From Gemmatimonadaceae bacterium (lineage in GTDB: Bacteria > Latescibacterota > UBA2968 > UBA8231): a stretch of 26,440 nt of DNA. Below, one piece after another: positions 1 to 7,612 of the stretch; positions within the stretch are counted from its first letter, which is position 1; each line of letters starts with the position of its first letter. The position numbers and the translations under genes are program-made. The stretch spans positions 1 through 26,440 of the forward strand of contig PBSR01000278.1 of the NCBI GenBank assembly GCA_002726335.1. The letters run 5' to 3'. The notes beneath the pieces were generated by a model. That model saw only the letters and a program-made list of their open reading frames with translations, did no database searches and was not told where the DNA came from.

Positions 1-85
1 CAAGAAACTTTTCGGGAATTTCCTCGAAGCGTGGCAGGGCGATACCAAGGGTCAGGCCACGGCCATCCTGACGCTGGTAGAGTAG
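1..85 (+). CDS. C-terminal fragment of an unknown protein (partial, enters from left edge)
   Basis: An open frame runs from base 2 to a TAG at 83-85 and encodes the last 27 residues of a protein, beginning KKLFGNFLEAW and ending AILTLVE. It is followed 23 bases later by a strong rho-independent terminator on the same strand, which supports it being a real gene end rather than a chance open frame. The visible tail has no recognisable motif, so I assign no function. Confidence 0.55.
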   Translation, partial: KKLFGNFLEAWQGDTKGQATAILTLVE

Positions 86-108
86 GGCAAGTCGACGCAC
101 GCTCCACG

Positions 109-146
109 GCGCCCTCCCGATTCCCGGGAGGGCGCTTTCTCGTTCT
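109..146 (+). terminator. Intrinsic terminator between convergent genes
   Basis: A perfect 11-bp GC-rich stem pairs GCGCCCTCCCG (109-119) with CGGGAGGGCGC (125-135). The loop is five bases (ATTCC), and a T-rich run TTTCTCGTT follows on the + strand. It ends the partial gene at the left edge. On the minus strand no T run follows the stem, so it should not act efficiently for the facing gene, whose stop codon begins at 150. Confidence 0.85.
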
Positions 147-149
147 GCC

Positions 150-1547
150 TCAAGCGCCCGCGCGCCACAGATCACCCACAGCGTCCAGCTTGGCGTCGCT
201 GAGGTAGCCATAGCGGTTGATCCAGGCGCCATCGGTATCGCTCTCGGCGACCAGCCGGAAGCGGCGGAGAAAGTCGTCCTGCGGTCCGTAGCCGTGCACC
301 AGAGGGGTTACCGCCATGCGCCCCCCCGCCTGACGTACCGCCGCTGCCATCCGTCGCCGCTGCACGTCGTCGCTGATGGGATGGGGTTCGTCCGGCTCGG
401 GGTAGTGGAAGGCCTTCAGGGAGTCACCCGGGGGCACGTCGCCGAGGTCGAACAGGTTGGCCAGAGCGTGTACGAGCAGGCGCTCGTCTAGGCCGCTGTT
501 GTGGGCCAGCAGCTGCCGCCCCCAGAATTCCACCATCACCGTCCAGTGCATCGTGTAGAGCTTGGGAGAGGCCGCGTCACACCAGGCGCCGGCGCCGGCG
601 AAATCGAACCCCGTCAGCAGCGTCAGAGGCGGCATGAAGGCGTTGGCTGACAGCTTCAGGCCATCCCGCCCGGTGGCGTCGAGGATCTCGCGCCAGTGGC
701 TGACCATATCGACGGACAGGGCCGACTTCAATCGCAGCCAGTCGAAGACGCCGGGGAAACGGCGCAACAGCGCCAGGCCCTCGCCGGCGCCGCGGTCTCC
801 GGAGGCGAAAGCCGCCAGGTCTTCGTTGCGCAAGGATCCATGCAGGTAGTCGTAGAGGGCGGTTACCTCGCGCTGTACTTCATCGAAGGCCCAGCCGCGT
901 TCCAGCGCCCAGCGTCGCACGTGGGGACTGAAATCCTGAAACGCCTCGTCCAGCATGTAGCAAGGGTACTCCGGCCAGTCCGGCCGGAAGCCGCTGATCT
1001 TCGGGTACCGGGCCACCAGATCGGCCACATAGCCACGGAGATACGCGCGGATGGCCGGGCTTGCCAGGCAGCCGGTATCCGCCATGCGCTTTGGAGTGCC
1101 GCCATCCGGGAGCCGGGGCCGGTCCTCGTCCCGCATGCCCCGTGCCGACTGGCCACTCACCTGAAAGTAGACCTCCAGTCCACGGTCGACGGCGGCGTCG
1201 ATGAACCGGTCGACCACATGCCCGTGTGACTCGGTCAGGTCGTCGGCCGGACGCGGCCGGTAGGGGCTGTCGGTGTAGCAACTCTCGTCCGGCACGTAGC
1301 TGGGGGCGCTGCGCACCCACAGGCCCGGCTCGCCGAAGAGGGGGCGATCGAAGAGCCGCGGACTGGCTCCGGCGTCGGATGGCGGCTGCCAGCTGCCCTG
1401 TCCCTCGGACGCTGGAGCGGTCACCGTGGGATTGAGAGCGACGGCGGCAGCGCCAGCGCGGTCGACGATGTTGTCGAGCACGGCGTCGACGCCCTCGGAG
1501 AGGATGAAGTCCGCCAGTACAGTGATACCGAGAGGACGTTTGCTCAT
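150..1547 (-). CDS. Putative TIM-barrel glycoside-hydrolase-like protein
   Basis: This is a 465-residue soluble protein without a signal peptide or membrane segment. It opens with a beta-strand-like ITVLADFIL and has features common in glycosyl-hydrolase-like TIM barrels: a conserved Asp/Glu/Trp-rich stretch around ISGFRPDWPEYPCYMLDEAF near residues 185-204, LKLSANAFMPP near 299-309, and ASPKLYTMHW near 325-335. Such blocks resemble barrel strand ends carrying acidic catalytic residues, but I cannot name a family. The ATG at 1547 overlaps the stop of the upstream transporter gene in an ATGA (1544-1547), so the two are translationally coupled. That pairing suggests a shared substrate, perhaps one moved by the transporter. 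A hydrolase role is inference; a sugar-binding or isomerase-type barrel is also possible. Confidence 0.7.
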   Translation of the reverse strand: MSKRPLGITVLADFILSEGVDAVLDNIVDRAGAAAVALNPTVTAPASEGQGSWQPPSDAGASPRLFDRPLFGEPGLWVRSAPSYVPDESCYTDSPYRPRPADDLTESHGHVVDRFIDAAVDRGLEVYFQVSGQSARGMRDEDRPRLPDGGTPKRMADTGCLASPAIRAYLRGYVADLVARYPKISGFRPDWPEYPCYMLDEAFQDFSPHVRRWALERGWAFDEVQREVTALYDYLHGSLRNEDLAAFASGDRGAGEGLALLRRFPGVFDWLRLKSALSVDMVSHWREILDATGRDGLKLSANAFMPPLTLLTGFDFAGAGAWCDAASPKLYTMHWTVMVEFWGRQLLAHNSGLDERLLVHALANLFDLGDVPPGDSLKAFHYPEPDEPHPISDDVQRRRMAAAVRQAGGRMAVTPLVHGYGPQDDFLRRFRLVAESDTDGAWINRYGYLSDAKLDAVGDLWRAGA

Positions 1548-2494
1548 GGCTTACAGGTCTCTTGTTGAGGAGGAATGGCAGGGGTGCCGGCATCCGCTTG
1601 ACGCCGAGTACCCCACTTCTGCAGCAGCAGGCCGATGATGATGATGGCGAGGCCGAGAACAGTGGCCGGCTCGATGGACTCGCCCACTAGATAGTGGATG
1701 AGGACCAGGGACAGGAAGGGACTGAGGAAAATGAAGTTGGCGACCCGGGCTGCATTGCGGGCACGCTGCAGGGCGCTGAGCCAGAGCACGAAGGTCAGGC
1801 CCATCTCGAACACACCCACGTAGGCCGCCCCGGCCCAGCCGCGCCACGACATAGGTGGAAACTCTGACAGGATCACACAGGCAATGGTCACCGGCGGCAT
1901 GGCCAGGAGGAAATTGAGGAACAGTCGCTGAACCGGGTCGACATCGTCGCGGGTGACGGCCACCCAGTAGAGGGCCCAGATGACGGTGCTGCCCAAAGCC
2001 AGGGCGACACCGAGACCATCGTCGAACCGCAGGGACAGCACGTCGCCGCGCGTGGCCACGACGAGGACACCGGCATAACAGATGAAGCCGGCCATGACGT
2101 CCCAGCGCAGCAGGCGCTGGCCGAGCAGCAGGGCCGACAGCCAGGCCAGCACGAGGGCCCAGGTGTAGTTGAGGGGTTGGGCCTGCTGCGCCGGGAGGCG
2201 GGCGTAGGCGGCGATCAGAATCAGATAATAGAGGCAGGGATTCAGCAGACCGAGTCCGGCGGAACGCAGCCAGACACCGCCCGGGAGGGCGGCCACCTGG
2301 CGCGCCTGGCCCCGCAGGAGCAGGACTGTTCCCAGCAACAGGGTCGACACGCCTGTGCTGACCAGCAACAGCTGAGCCGGTTCGAAGTGGCGCAGCGTCA
2401 GTTTGAAGGCGGAGGCCACCGTCGACCACAACAGCACCGCCGCCAGGGCCTGGGCGACGCCACCAGGGAGGCGGGAGCCTGGGCGCGGATTCAT
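1544..2494 (-). CDS. EamA/DMT-family transporter
   Basis: This 316-residue inner-membrane protein has about ten hydrophobic helices in two similar halves, as expected for the drug/metabolite transporter superfamily (two EamA domains of about 140 residues each). Visible segments include AQALAAVLLWSTVASAFK at the N-terminus (the WSTVASAFK motif is typical of EamA helix 1), LNYTWALVLAWLSALLLGQ in the first half, VALALGSTVIWALYWVAV opening the second half, and VLGLAIIIIGLLLQ at the C-terminus. Family members usually export metabolites or amino acids; the substrate cannot be read from sequence. The start is an ATG at 2494. The gene faces rpmG across a 110-base divergent region, and its stop overlaps the start of the downstream barrel-protein gene. 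Confidence 0.9.
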   Translation of the reverse strand: MNPRPGSRLPGGVAQALAAVLLWSTVASAFKLTLRHFEPAQLLLVSTGVSTLLLGTVLLLRGQARQVAALPGGVWLRSAGLGLLNPCLYYLILIAAYARLPAQQAQPLNYTWALVLAWLSALLLGQRLLRWDVMAGFICYAGVLVVATRGDVLSLRFDDGLGVALALGSTVIWALYWVAVTRDDVDPVQRLFLNFLLAMPPVTIACVILSEFPPMSWRGWAGAAYVGVFEMGLTFVLWLSALQRARNAARVANFIFLSPFLSLVLIHYLVGESIEPATVLGLAIIIIGLLLQKWGTRRQADAGTPAIPPQQETCKP

Positions 2495-2604
2495 CGCAGG
2501 ACCGTTCTCTGGCGGGTCAGGGGGCAGACCCTTATCTTATTGCGGTTCAAGGTAGTACTCGCAAATTCGTTCCATCGTCACCATCGCTATACGGCAGGTA
2601 TCCC
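2495..2604. promoter_or_regulatory. Divergent intergenic region between DMT transporter and rpmG
   Basis: These 110 bases should carry promoters for both flanking genes and are locally less GC-rich than the surroundings. On the + strand a TAGTACT element (2553-2559) is a plausible -10 for rpmG but lacks a good -35 at 16-18 bases. On the minus strand TAAGAT (around 2540-2533) is a plausible -10 for the transporter. Neither assignment is strong. Confidence 0.3.
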
Positions 2605-2766
2605 ATGGCTAAGACCGGTCCCCGCAATCAGATCGCTATGAAGAGCACCGAGAGCAGTCACACGTACTACACTTCGAAGAACCGCCGGAACCAGCAGGCG
2701 CGCATGGAGATCAAGAAGTACGATCCGACCCTGCGCAAGCACGTCATGTATCGCGAAGAGCGCTGA
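2605..2766 (+). CDS. rpmG: 50S ribosomal protein L33
   Basis: This 53-residue basic protein starts MAKTGPRNQIAMKSTESSH and carries the L33 core: TYYTSKNRRN followed by MEIKKYDPTLRKHVMYREER, matching the family pattern FYTTxKNxR...LELKKFDPxxRxHVxYKE. It belongs to the cysteine-free form of L33, since the two CxxC zinc-ribbon pairs of the C+ paralogue are absent. L33 binds 23S rRNA near the ribosomal E site. An AGGT at 2596-2599, five bases before the ATG, is an adequate ribosome binding site. No other ribosomal or translation gene flanks it. A GC hairpin plus T run lies 44 bases downstream and should terminate the transcript. Confidence 0.95.
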   Translation: MAKTGPRNQIAMKSTESSHTYYTSKNRRNQQARMEIKKYDPTLRKHVMYREER

Positions 2767-2800
2767 CGACGGATCGGACACTCGCGATATCGGCGCTGAC

Positions 2801-4189
2801 ATGAGAAGCAACGCCGCCCTGGCTCGTCGCCGGGGCGGCGTTTTTTGTTGTGTCCTGCTCAGCGCCCTGACCGTGGTGTGGCTGACAGAAGCGCGGGCGG
2901 CGGATGTCTTCGTCGCCACCGCGGGGGGCTCCTCGGGCAGGGGAGCACTGCTCGGCAGCCGCTCCGACATCGTGCGTCCCGCGTTGCCGGCACTGCACAC
3001 CCGGGTCAGGCTACGATTCCAGGACAACCGTGTCTACATCCTGCAGGGCGAGGGTCGGGACCAGCTTCTCGTCCTGATCCCCTCCGCCTGGCTCGCCCCC
3101 GCCATCGAGTTTTCCACCGGCCCCGGCAGCGATCCGCGGGATGTTGTGGCTCTCCCGGACGATGAGCTCTACATATCTCTCCACGGCGGTAGTGAGGTGG
3201 TGCGTGTCGACGCCTACAGCGGTGAGGTCCAGGCCCGCATCGATCTGAGTGCGTTGGACACAGACGGCAATCCCGACATGACGAAGATGATCCGTCGGGG
3301 AGATCGCCTCTACGTGTTGTGTGAGCGCCTGGGAGCGCCCACGGGTACCATCGCCGTCATTGACATGCGCACGGAATCTGCCCTCGACATGGAACCTGCC
3401 ACTCCGGGCCTCCAGGGGCTCGAATTGGGCGGTCTGGCCCCCACTTGTCTGCTGGGGCTGGGCGAACGTCTCATCGTACCGACCAGTGAGGGCATCGAAG
3501 AGCTGGACCCGGTCAGCAGGGGTCGACGGGTCCTGCTCACAGCCGCCGAGCTCGGGGGGGTCGTGCAGGGGATCGCCCTGCGGTCCAACCGGCAGGGGTA
3601 TGCCGCCGTGCAGGCCGGCGAGGCGTTTCACGTCGTCCCAGTCGATCTGCTGGCGCGTACGGCGGGGGCCCCCCTGACGGGCTTGACCGGAGGACGGATC
3701 AACGACCTCGTCATCGACGACAACCGCCTGATCGTGGCCGACGATGGCACGTTCGAGTTCGATTTTGCTGCCGGCCTCTACATCTACGACGTCGATACCG
3801 GTAGTCTCCTGGCGGGGCCCATCGACACCGGGCAGAAGCCGAAACGTCTCGTGGTGGTGGCTCAACGCACGATCACCGCCGTCGAGTCAGGCGTCGGTCA
3901 GTCCCTCCCGGCGACCAGTCGGCTGCTGATCCCCTTCCCGAATCCCTTCAATGCCGGCGTCGTGCTGCCCCTGCAGCTGCACTCGGATACGAAGGTGCGG
4001 TTGACGATACACAACCTGGCCGGGATGCGGGTTCGTACCCTGCTGCGGGGATCGGCAGCACCGGGAGGGCGCAGTATCCGCTGGGACGGGCGCGACGACG
4101 GGGGCCGGGCCGTGGCCAGCGGTGTTTACTTTGCCCGACTGCTCACCGGCGCCGGCACTTCGACGCGGCGACTCGTCCTCGTCAGGTAA
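2801..4189 (+). CDS. Secreted protein with propeller-like region and C-terminal FlgD-like/sorting domain
   Basis: This is a 462-residue exported protein. Residues 1-33 form a signal peptide: a basic stretch ALARRRGG, a hydrophobic core VLLSALTVVWL, and an ARA motif before ADVF for signal peptidase I. Residues ~40-350 contain repeated short beta-rich units (LYISLHGGSEVVRVDAYSG, RLYVLCERLGAPTGTIAVID, LIVADDG...GLYIYDVDTG) like a YVTN/NHL-type beta-propeller. Residues ~375-462 match FlgD Ig-like or type IX-like sorting domains: PFPNPFNAGV, IHNLAGMRVRTLL, IRWDGRDDGGRAVASGVYFARL, and a terminal RRLVLVR. The ATG at 2801 is chosen because it alone yields a complete signal peptide; no Shine-Dalgarno is evident. 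The first 15 codons overlap the rpmG terminator hairpin. Its last eight bases overlap the stop of the facing gene. The binding target is unknown. Confidence 0.85.
   Translation: MRSNAALARRRGGVFCCVLLSALTVVWLTEARAADVFVATAGGSSGRGALLGSRSDIVRPALPALHTRVRLRFQDNRVYILQGEGRDQLLVLIPSAWLAPAIEFSTGPGSDPRDVVALPDDELYISLHGGSEVVRVDAYSGEVQARIDLSALDTDGNPDMTKMIRRGDRLYVLCERLGAPTGTIAVIDMRTESALDMEPATPGLQGLELGGLAPTCLLGLGERLIVPTSEGIEELDPVSRGRRVLLTAAELGGVVQGIALRSNRQGYAAVQAGEAFHVVPVDLLARTAGAPLTGLTGGRINDLVIDDNRLIVADDGTFEFDFAAGLYIYDVDTGSLLAGPIDTGQKPKRLVVVAQRTITAVESGVGQSLPATSRLLIPFPNPFNAGVVLPLQLHSDTKVRLTIHNLAGMRVRTLLRGSAAPGGRSIRWDGRDDGGRAVASGVYFARLLTGAGTSTRRLVLVR
2810..2846 (+). terminator. Intrinsic terminator of rpmG, inside the next gene's signal-peptide codons
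   Basis: The 10-bp perfect stem AACGCCGCCC (2810-2819) / GGGCGGCGTT (2833-2842) encloses a 13-base loop and runs into six consecutive T (2841-2846). This is a canonical rho-independent terminator placed just after rpmG, yet it lies within codons 4-15 of the following reading frame, so transcription of that gene must read through it. Confidence 0.8.
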
Positions 4190-5873
4190 GGCCGAGGAGC
4201 TGCCGTATGACCGGTTCGAGGCCATCGGCCATACGCTGAAAGCCGAGGTCGGTCGGGTGTGTTCCGTCGACGGTGCACTCGTCGAAGTCGTCACCCCCCA
4301 GCAGGCCGCCGCCGTCGAGGAAATGGAGCCCCGTGTCGCCGCCATCAGCGCGCAACTCGACCACCTGCCGCTGGGCGGCAGATCGCTCTTGCCTGCGCGA
4401 GATGGCAGCAGGGCTCCAGGCCTCGCCAGCGGTTGGGGGGCGGGAGACGACGAGGATCGGTGTAGAGGGGTGGCGTTGTCGCAGGATGTCCATGAACACC
4501 GGCAGGGTACGTGTCAGGTGTGCTGCGTCCGGGCAGTTGGCGTCGTAGTCGAGAACGAAGAGGCTGCAGTCGTCGATGAGACCGATGGACCGGGCCACCT
4601 CGGGTTCTCCCTTGCCACTGCCTGAAAAACCCAGGTTGACGGAGGCCGCCTGCAGCCGCCGGCTGAGGATCGCCGGGTAGGCCATCCCCGGGCGGGCGGC
4701 GCAGCCACCTTGCGTAATCGACGTGCCATAGAACACGATCGGAGACCGGATCGCCCGAGGCGTCGAGGCCTCCACCCGGGCCCCCACGTCGAGACCCACC
4801 TCCACGCGCCGCACTCCCTGGTACAGGGGAAAGTGCAGGGTGAGGTCGCGCCATTGCGGTTCGGGCTGGGCGAAGAGCTGCGCACTGTACAGCAGCTGGG
4901 AGTGATCGTACTTGGCGATGCCGGCAAAGCGTTCACGACCCGGTGGCCCAACATACACGTCGAAACCGCACTGGCCGGTGGCGGGCATGTGGTTCATCCC
5001 CGCGGGCCCCGCCAGTTCGACACGTACCGCCACATGCCGACTGTTGCTGCGCAGGCGGATCACACCCCCTGCCGTATGGCCCGCCAGTCCGTCCACCGCT
5101 TCGGGCAGGGGCTCTGGTGGCGCCGCCGGAAGGCGCCGGTAGATCCGGTCCTGCTCGAACCAGGGGAAACCGCCCAGTTCCAGCGGTGCGTCGCCGGGCG
5201 CATGCCAGGCCAGGTCGTCCCCTGACGGCGAGGTCGACATCTGCTGGTCGAAGCGGCTCGCGTTCACTTCGGGGCGTTCGGTGACGTCGCCCGTCGGCTT
5301 CGGCAGAGGTGCCGCGTTACCTCCACGCGTCTCGGCCTCGAGCAGCTCATCGACGTCGGCGTAGGCATAGATCGTGGGGGCGCCCGTCGCCGGCAGTCCC
5401 CCGGTGTCGGCCGTGGGACCGTAGGTGCTGTGCAGGTCGCGGCCCAGGGCGCGCAGCAGGTGACTGAGCTGGCCGCGATGGTGGGCGGTGTGCGCCAGGC
5501 GTCGCGTCAGCACCCAGGCCCGGGAGCGCTCGACCTCAAAAAACGCGACCGCTGCCGACCACCAGTCCTCCTCCTGCTGGCGCAACGCCTCTGTCCGGCG
5601 CGCCGAGTCATCGGCATAGCGGTGCAGGAAGGCAAGGCGTGTCTCCTCATCGGGCAGGGGAGGCGCATCGACATCGATACCGAGGATGTTGCAGAACCAG
5701 AGATTCTCGCTGACACACTGGTGGACCATCTGTTCGAGGAAGCTGCGCCCCCGTCGATCGACGGCATGGGGCCGCGCCCCCAGGTCACCGTCGGCGAACA
5801 TGGACCAGACGCTGAGGGTTTTCAGACGTTCGGTCTCGTACGTGTCGACGAGAAAGTTGTACGTTTCAGCCAC
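4182..5873 (-). CDS. DinB-family protein fused in frame to an SGNH/GDSL hydrolase
   Basis: One open frame of 563 residues holds two unrelated domains. Residues 1-~200 are a DinB four-helix bundle with likely metal ligands His51 (MVHQ) and His128/His132 (HTAHHRGQ), and a tail like family members (APTIYAYADVDELLEAE...VTERP). From Met212 onward is an SGNH hydrolase with a beta-sandwich N-terminal part, block I FYGTSITQGG (nucleophile Ser), block II NLGFSGSGKGEPE, LDYDANCPD, and block V DGTHPTDLGF (Asp/His). The GTG start at 5873 lies seven bases after the redoxin stop; no good ribosome binding site is visible there. A one-base deletion in the CCCC run at 5274-5271 would end DinB as ERPK-stop at 5264, leaving an ATG at 5240 for a 352-residue hydrolase, the usual family length. 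It may therefore be two genes in reality. Confidence 0.75.
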   Translation of the reverse strand: MAETYNFLVDTYETERLKTLSVWSMFADGDLGARPHAVDRRGRSFLEQMVHQCVSENLWFCNILGIDVDAPPLPDEETRLAFLHRYADDSARRTEALRQQEEDWWSAAVAFFEVERSRAWVLTRRLAHTAHHRGQLSHLLRALGRDLHSTYGPTADTGGLPATGAPTIYAYADVDELLEAETRGGNAAPLPKPTGDVTERPEVNASRFDQQMSTSPSGDDLAWHAPGDAPLELGGFPWFEQDRIYRRLPAAPPEPLPEAVDGLAGHTAGGVIRLRSNSRHVAVRVELAGPAGMNHMPATGQCGFDVYVGPPGRERFAGIAKYDHSQLLYSAQLFAQPEPQWRDLTLHFPLYQGVRRVEVGLDVGARVEASTPRAIRSPIVFYGTSITQGGCAARPGMAYPAILSRRLQAASVNLGFSGSGKGEPEVARSIGLIDDCSLFVLDYDANCPDAAHLTRTLPVFMDILRQRHPSTPILVVSRPPTAGEAWSPAAISRRQERSAAQRQVVELRADGGDTGLHFLDGGGLLGGDDFDECTVDGTHPTDLGFQRMADGLEPVIRQLLGLT

Positions 5874-5880
5874 GTGGGGA

Positions 5881-6495
5881 TCAGTTGGCGTACTTGACTG
5901 AGCAGCCGTACGGCGCGGTCGTCTTCTGCGAGATTTCCGTCCCCGCCAGGCAGCAGTCCAGGGCCTCGGCAACGTAGTTGGTCGCCTTGGGTATGTCGGC
6001 GACCTTCGTCGACTTGATGTTGTCGATACCCCCGGCATAGACCAGCCTGCCTTCCGGGCTGATGACGTACATGTGGGGTGTGGTGAGGGCGCCGTACAGG
6101 TGACCGACCTTGCCGGTTTCGTCGACGAGGTAGGCGGTGGGAACTGCCTTCTCTTTCTTCAGCTGCGCCTGCAGGGCCTCGCCGGTGTAGTGTCCCTGCT
6201 TGCCGGGGGCCGAGGAGCTGATGGACAACCAGACGACGCCGCTGTCGGTATAGGTCTTCTGCAGCGCCTGCATGTTACCGCTGTCGTAGTGCTTGCGCAC
6301 GAAGGGGCAGCCGAAATTTACCCACTCGAGCACCACGTGCCTGCCCTTGAAGTCAGACAGTATGTAGGTCTTTCCGTCGGCGGCGGTGAGCTCGAAGTCG
6401 GGGGCCTTCTCGTCGATCGTGGCCAGCGATGCCCAGGCCGCGGCGGTACTGGCGAGCAGCATGGTGAGGATCAGCGGACGTCGGACGCGATTCAT
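5881..6495 (-). CDS. Exported redoxin (AhpC/TSA, peroxiredoxin-like thioredoxin fold)
   Basis: This 204-residue protein begins with a signal peptide (MNRVRRPLILTMLLASTAAAWA) and then a thioredoxin-fold domain: KAPDFELTAADGKTYILSDFKG, HVVLEWVNFGCPFVRKHYDSG with the redox Cys in GCPFVRKHY, a cis-proline-region AVPTAYLVDETG, and LTTPHMYVISPEGRLVYAGGID. This is the PRX-like-1 subgroup, usually written NCPYVRKHY. Two further Cys (LDCCLAG) and one near the end could resolve or bind. It probably acts in the periplasm as a thiol peroxidase or reductase. The ATG at 6495 is preferred to upstream in-frame codons because AGGAG (6506-6502) sits six bases before it and the signal peptide begins there. Transcription likely starts from the palindromic -10 at 6536-6547. 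It is followed seven bases later by the DinB gene. Confidence 0.9.
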   Translation of the reverse strand: MNRVRRPLILTMLLASTAAAWASLATIDEKAPDFELTAADGKTYILSDFKGRHVVLEWVNFGCPFVRKHYDSGNMQALQKTYTDSGVVWLSISSSAPGKQGHYTGEALQAQLKKEKAVPTAYLVDETGKVGHLYGALTTPHMYVISPEGRLVYAGGIDNIKSTKVADIPKATNYVAEALDCCLAGTEISQKTTAPYGCSVKYAN

Positions 6496-6535
6496 ACGTG
6501 GCTCCTGAAGAGGATGGAGACGAGCACCGGTTTTC

Positions 6536-6547
6536 CGAGTATACTCG
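6536..6547. promoter_or_regulatory. Palindromic shared -10 element of a divergent promoter pair
   Basis: CGAGTATACTCG is a perfect 12-bp palindrome in the 80-base gap between the redoxin (-) and GHL10 (+) genes. It gives a TATACT hexamer on both strands: 6540-6545 on + and 6543-6538 on -. Start sites about seven bases beyond each would leave leaders of about 24 bases (+) and 36 bases (-), each carrying a good Shine-Dalgarno. No strong -35 is seen on either strand. The palindrome could instead be an operator. Confidence 0.5.
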
Positions 6548-6575
6548 ATGGACATACCCGCGCGAAAGGAGAGGG

Positions 6576-7601
6576 ATGAAGAACTGGTGCTGGTTCGGTC
6601 CGATGCCAGACAACACGGAGGAGGACTGGAAGAGGATCTTCGAGGGCATGCGCGCCTCGGGCGTCCACGCGATCCTGCCCGAGGTGTTCAACGGCCACGT
6701 TGCCTGGTGGGCGAGCGACCATCTGCCGGTGACCGAAGTCCTGCTGGAACGACTGATCCCGCTGGCGCACGCTGCCGATCTGGAGATCCACGCCTGGATG
6801 CACACGATGACGTGCAACATCCCCGAGATTCATGAATCTCATCCGGAATGGTACGGTGTGAACGGGCGGGGGGAGTCAACAGCCGTGAAGCCACCGTACG
6901 TCGGGTATTACAGATTCCTGTGCCCGTCGCGACCCGAAGTGCACCAGTTCCTGCGACGGCGAGTAGGGGAGTTGGCTGCCATGGACGGTCTCGCTGGCAT
7001 CCACCTCGACTACATCCGCTTTCCCGATGTCATCCTCGCCGAGGCCTTGCAGCCGAAGTATGGCATCGTGCAGGATCGCGAGTACCCGGAATACGACTAC
7101 TGCTACTGCGAGGTCTGCCGCGAGGGGTTTCGGCACGAGACCGGGATCGATGTTTCCGGACTGGACGACCCGGCACAGAACGACGAATGGCGCCAGTTTC
7201 GCTGTGACCGCATCACTGACCTCGTCAATGACGTGCTCGTGCCCGTCGGACGGGCGGCAGGCAAGCAGATGACGGCGGCCGTATTCCCGAACTGGCGGCA
7301 CGTGCGTCAGCAATGGCACCGGTGGCAGGTCGACGGCGTCCTGCCCATGCTCTATCAGTCATTTTACGGGGAGGACATCGCCTGGATCGGCTCACATTGC
7401 CAGGCCGGTCTGTCGCGCATGCAGGAGACGGGCGTGACCAAGCCACTCTACAGCGGACTGTTCGTCCCGGCTCTCGACCCAGGCGATCTGCGCCAGGCGA
7501 TTGAAGTGTCGGGCGCGTCCGGTGCGTCCGGCGTGTCGCTCTTCGCTCTCGGTTCGATGAGCGACGCCCACTGGGAGGCCTTCTCGGCGGCCACCACCTG
7601 A
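6576..7601 (+). CDS. GHL10-like glycosyl-hydrolase-like protein
   Basis: This 341-residue protein resembles the glycosyl-hydrolase-like family 10 (GHL10, YngK-type TIM barrels). Diagnostic parts are EIHAWMHTMTCNIPEIHESHPEW (typical HPEW after a traveller-like segment) near residues 70-92, RFLCPSRPEVHQFL near 113-126, and GLAGIHLDYIRFPD near 139-152, where the Asp of HLDYIRFP is a likely active-site residue. A Cys pair, YCYCEVC, follows. There is no signal peptide, so it probably acts in the cytoplasm. The ATG at 6576 is fixed by AAAGGAGAGG directly upstream (6565-6574); earlier in-frame codons overlap the promoter. It is monocistronic, divergent from the redoxin and ends 11 bases before the facing amidohydrolase stop. 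The substrate is unknown. Confidence 0.8.
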   Translation: MKNWCWFGPMPDNTEEDWKRIFEGMRASGVHAILPEVFNGHVAWWASDHLPVTEVLLERLIPLAHAADLEIHAWMHTMTCNIPEIHESHPEWYGVNGRGESTAVKPPYVGYYRFLCPSRPEVHQFLRRRVGELAAMDGLAGIHLDYIRFPDVILAEALQPKYGIVQDREYPEYDYCYCEVCREGFRHETGIDVSGLDDPAQNDEWRQFRCDRITDLVNDVLVPVGRAAGKQMTAAVFPNWRHVRQQWHRWQVDGVLPMLYQSFYGEDIAWIGSHCQAGLSRMQETGVTKPLYSGLFVPALDPGDLRQAIEVSGASGASGVSLFALGSMSDAHWEAFSAATT

Positions 7602-7612
7602 GGCTGCGGGGC

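Noticed and set aside
7508..7537. Short tandem GCGTCCGG(T/C) repeat encoding SGASGASGVS
   Set aside because: Two to three imperfect copies inside a coding loop; too short to call a functional repeat.
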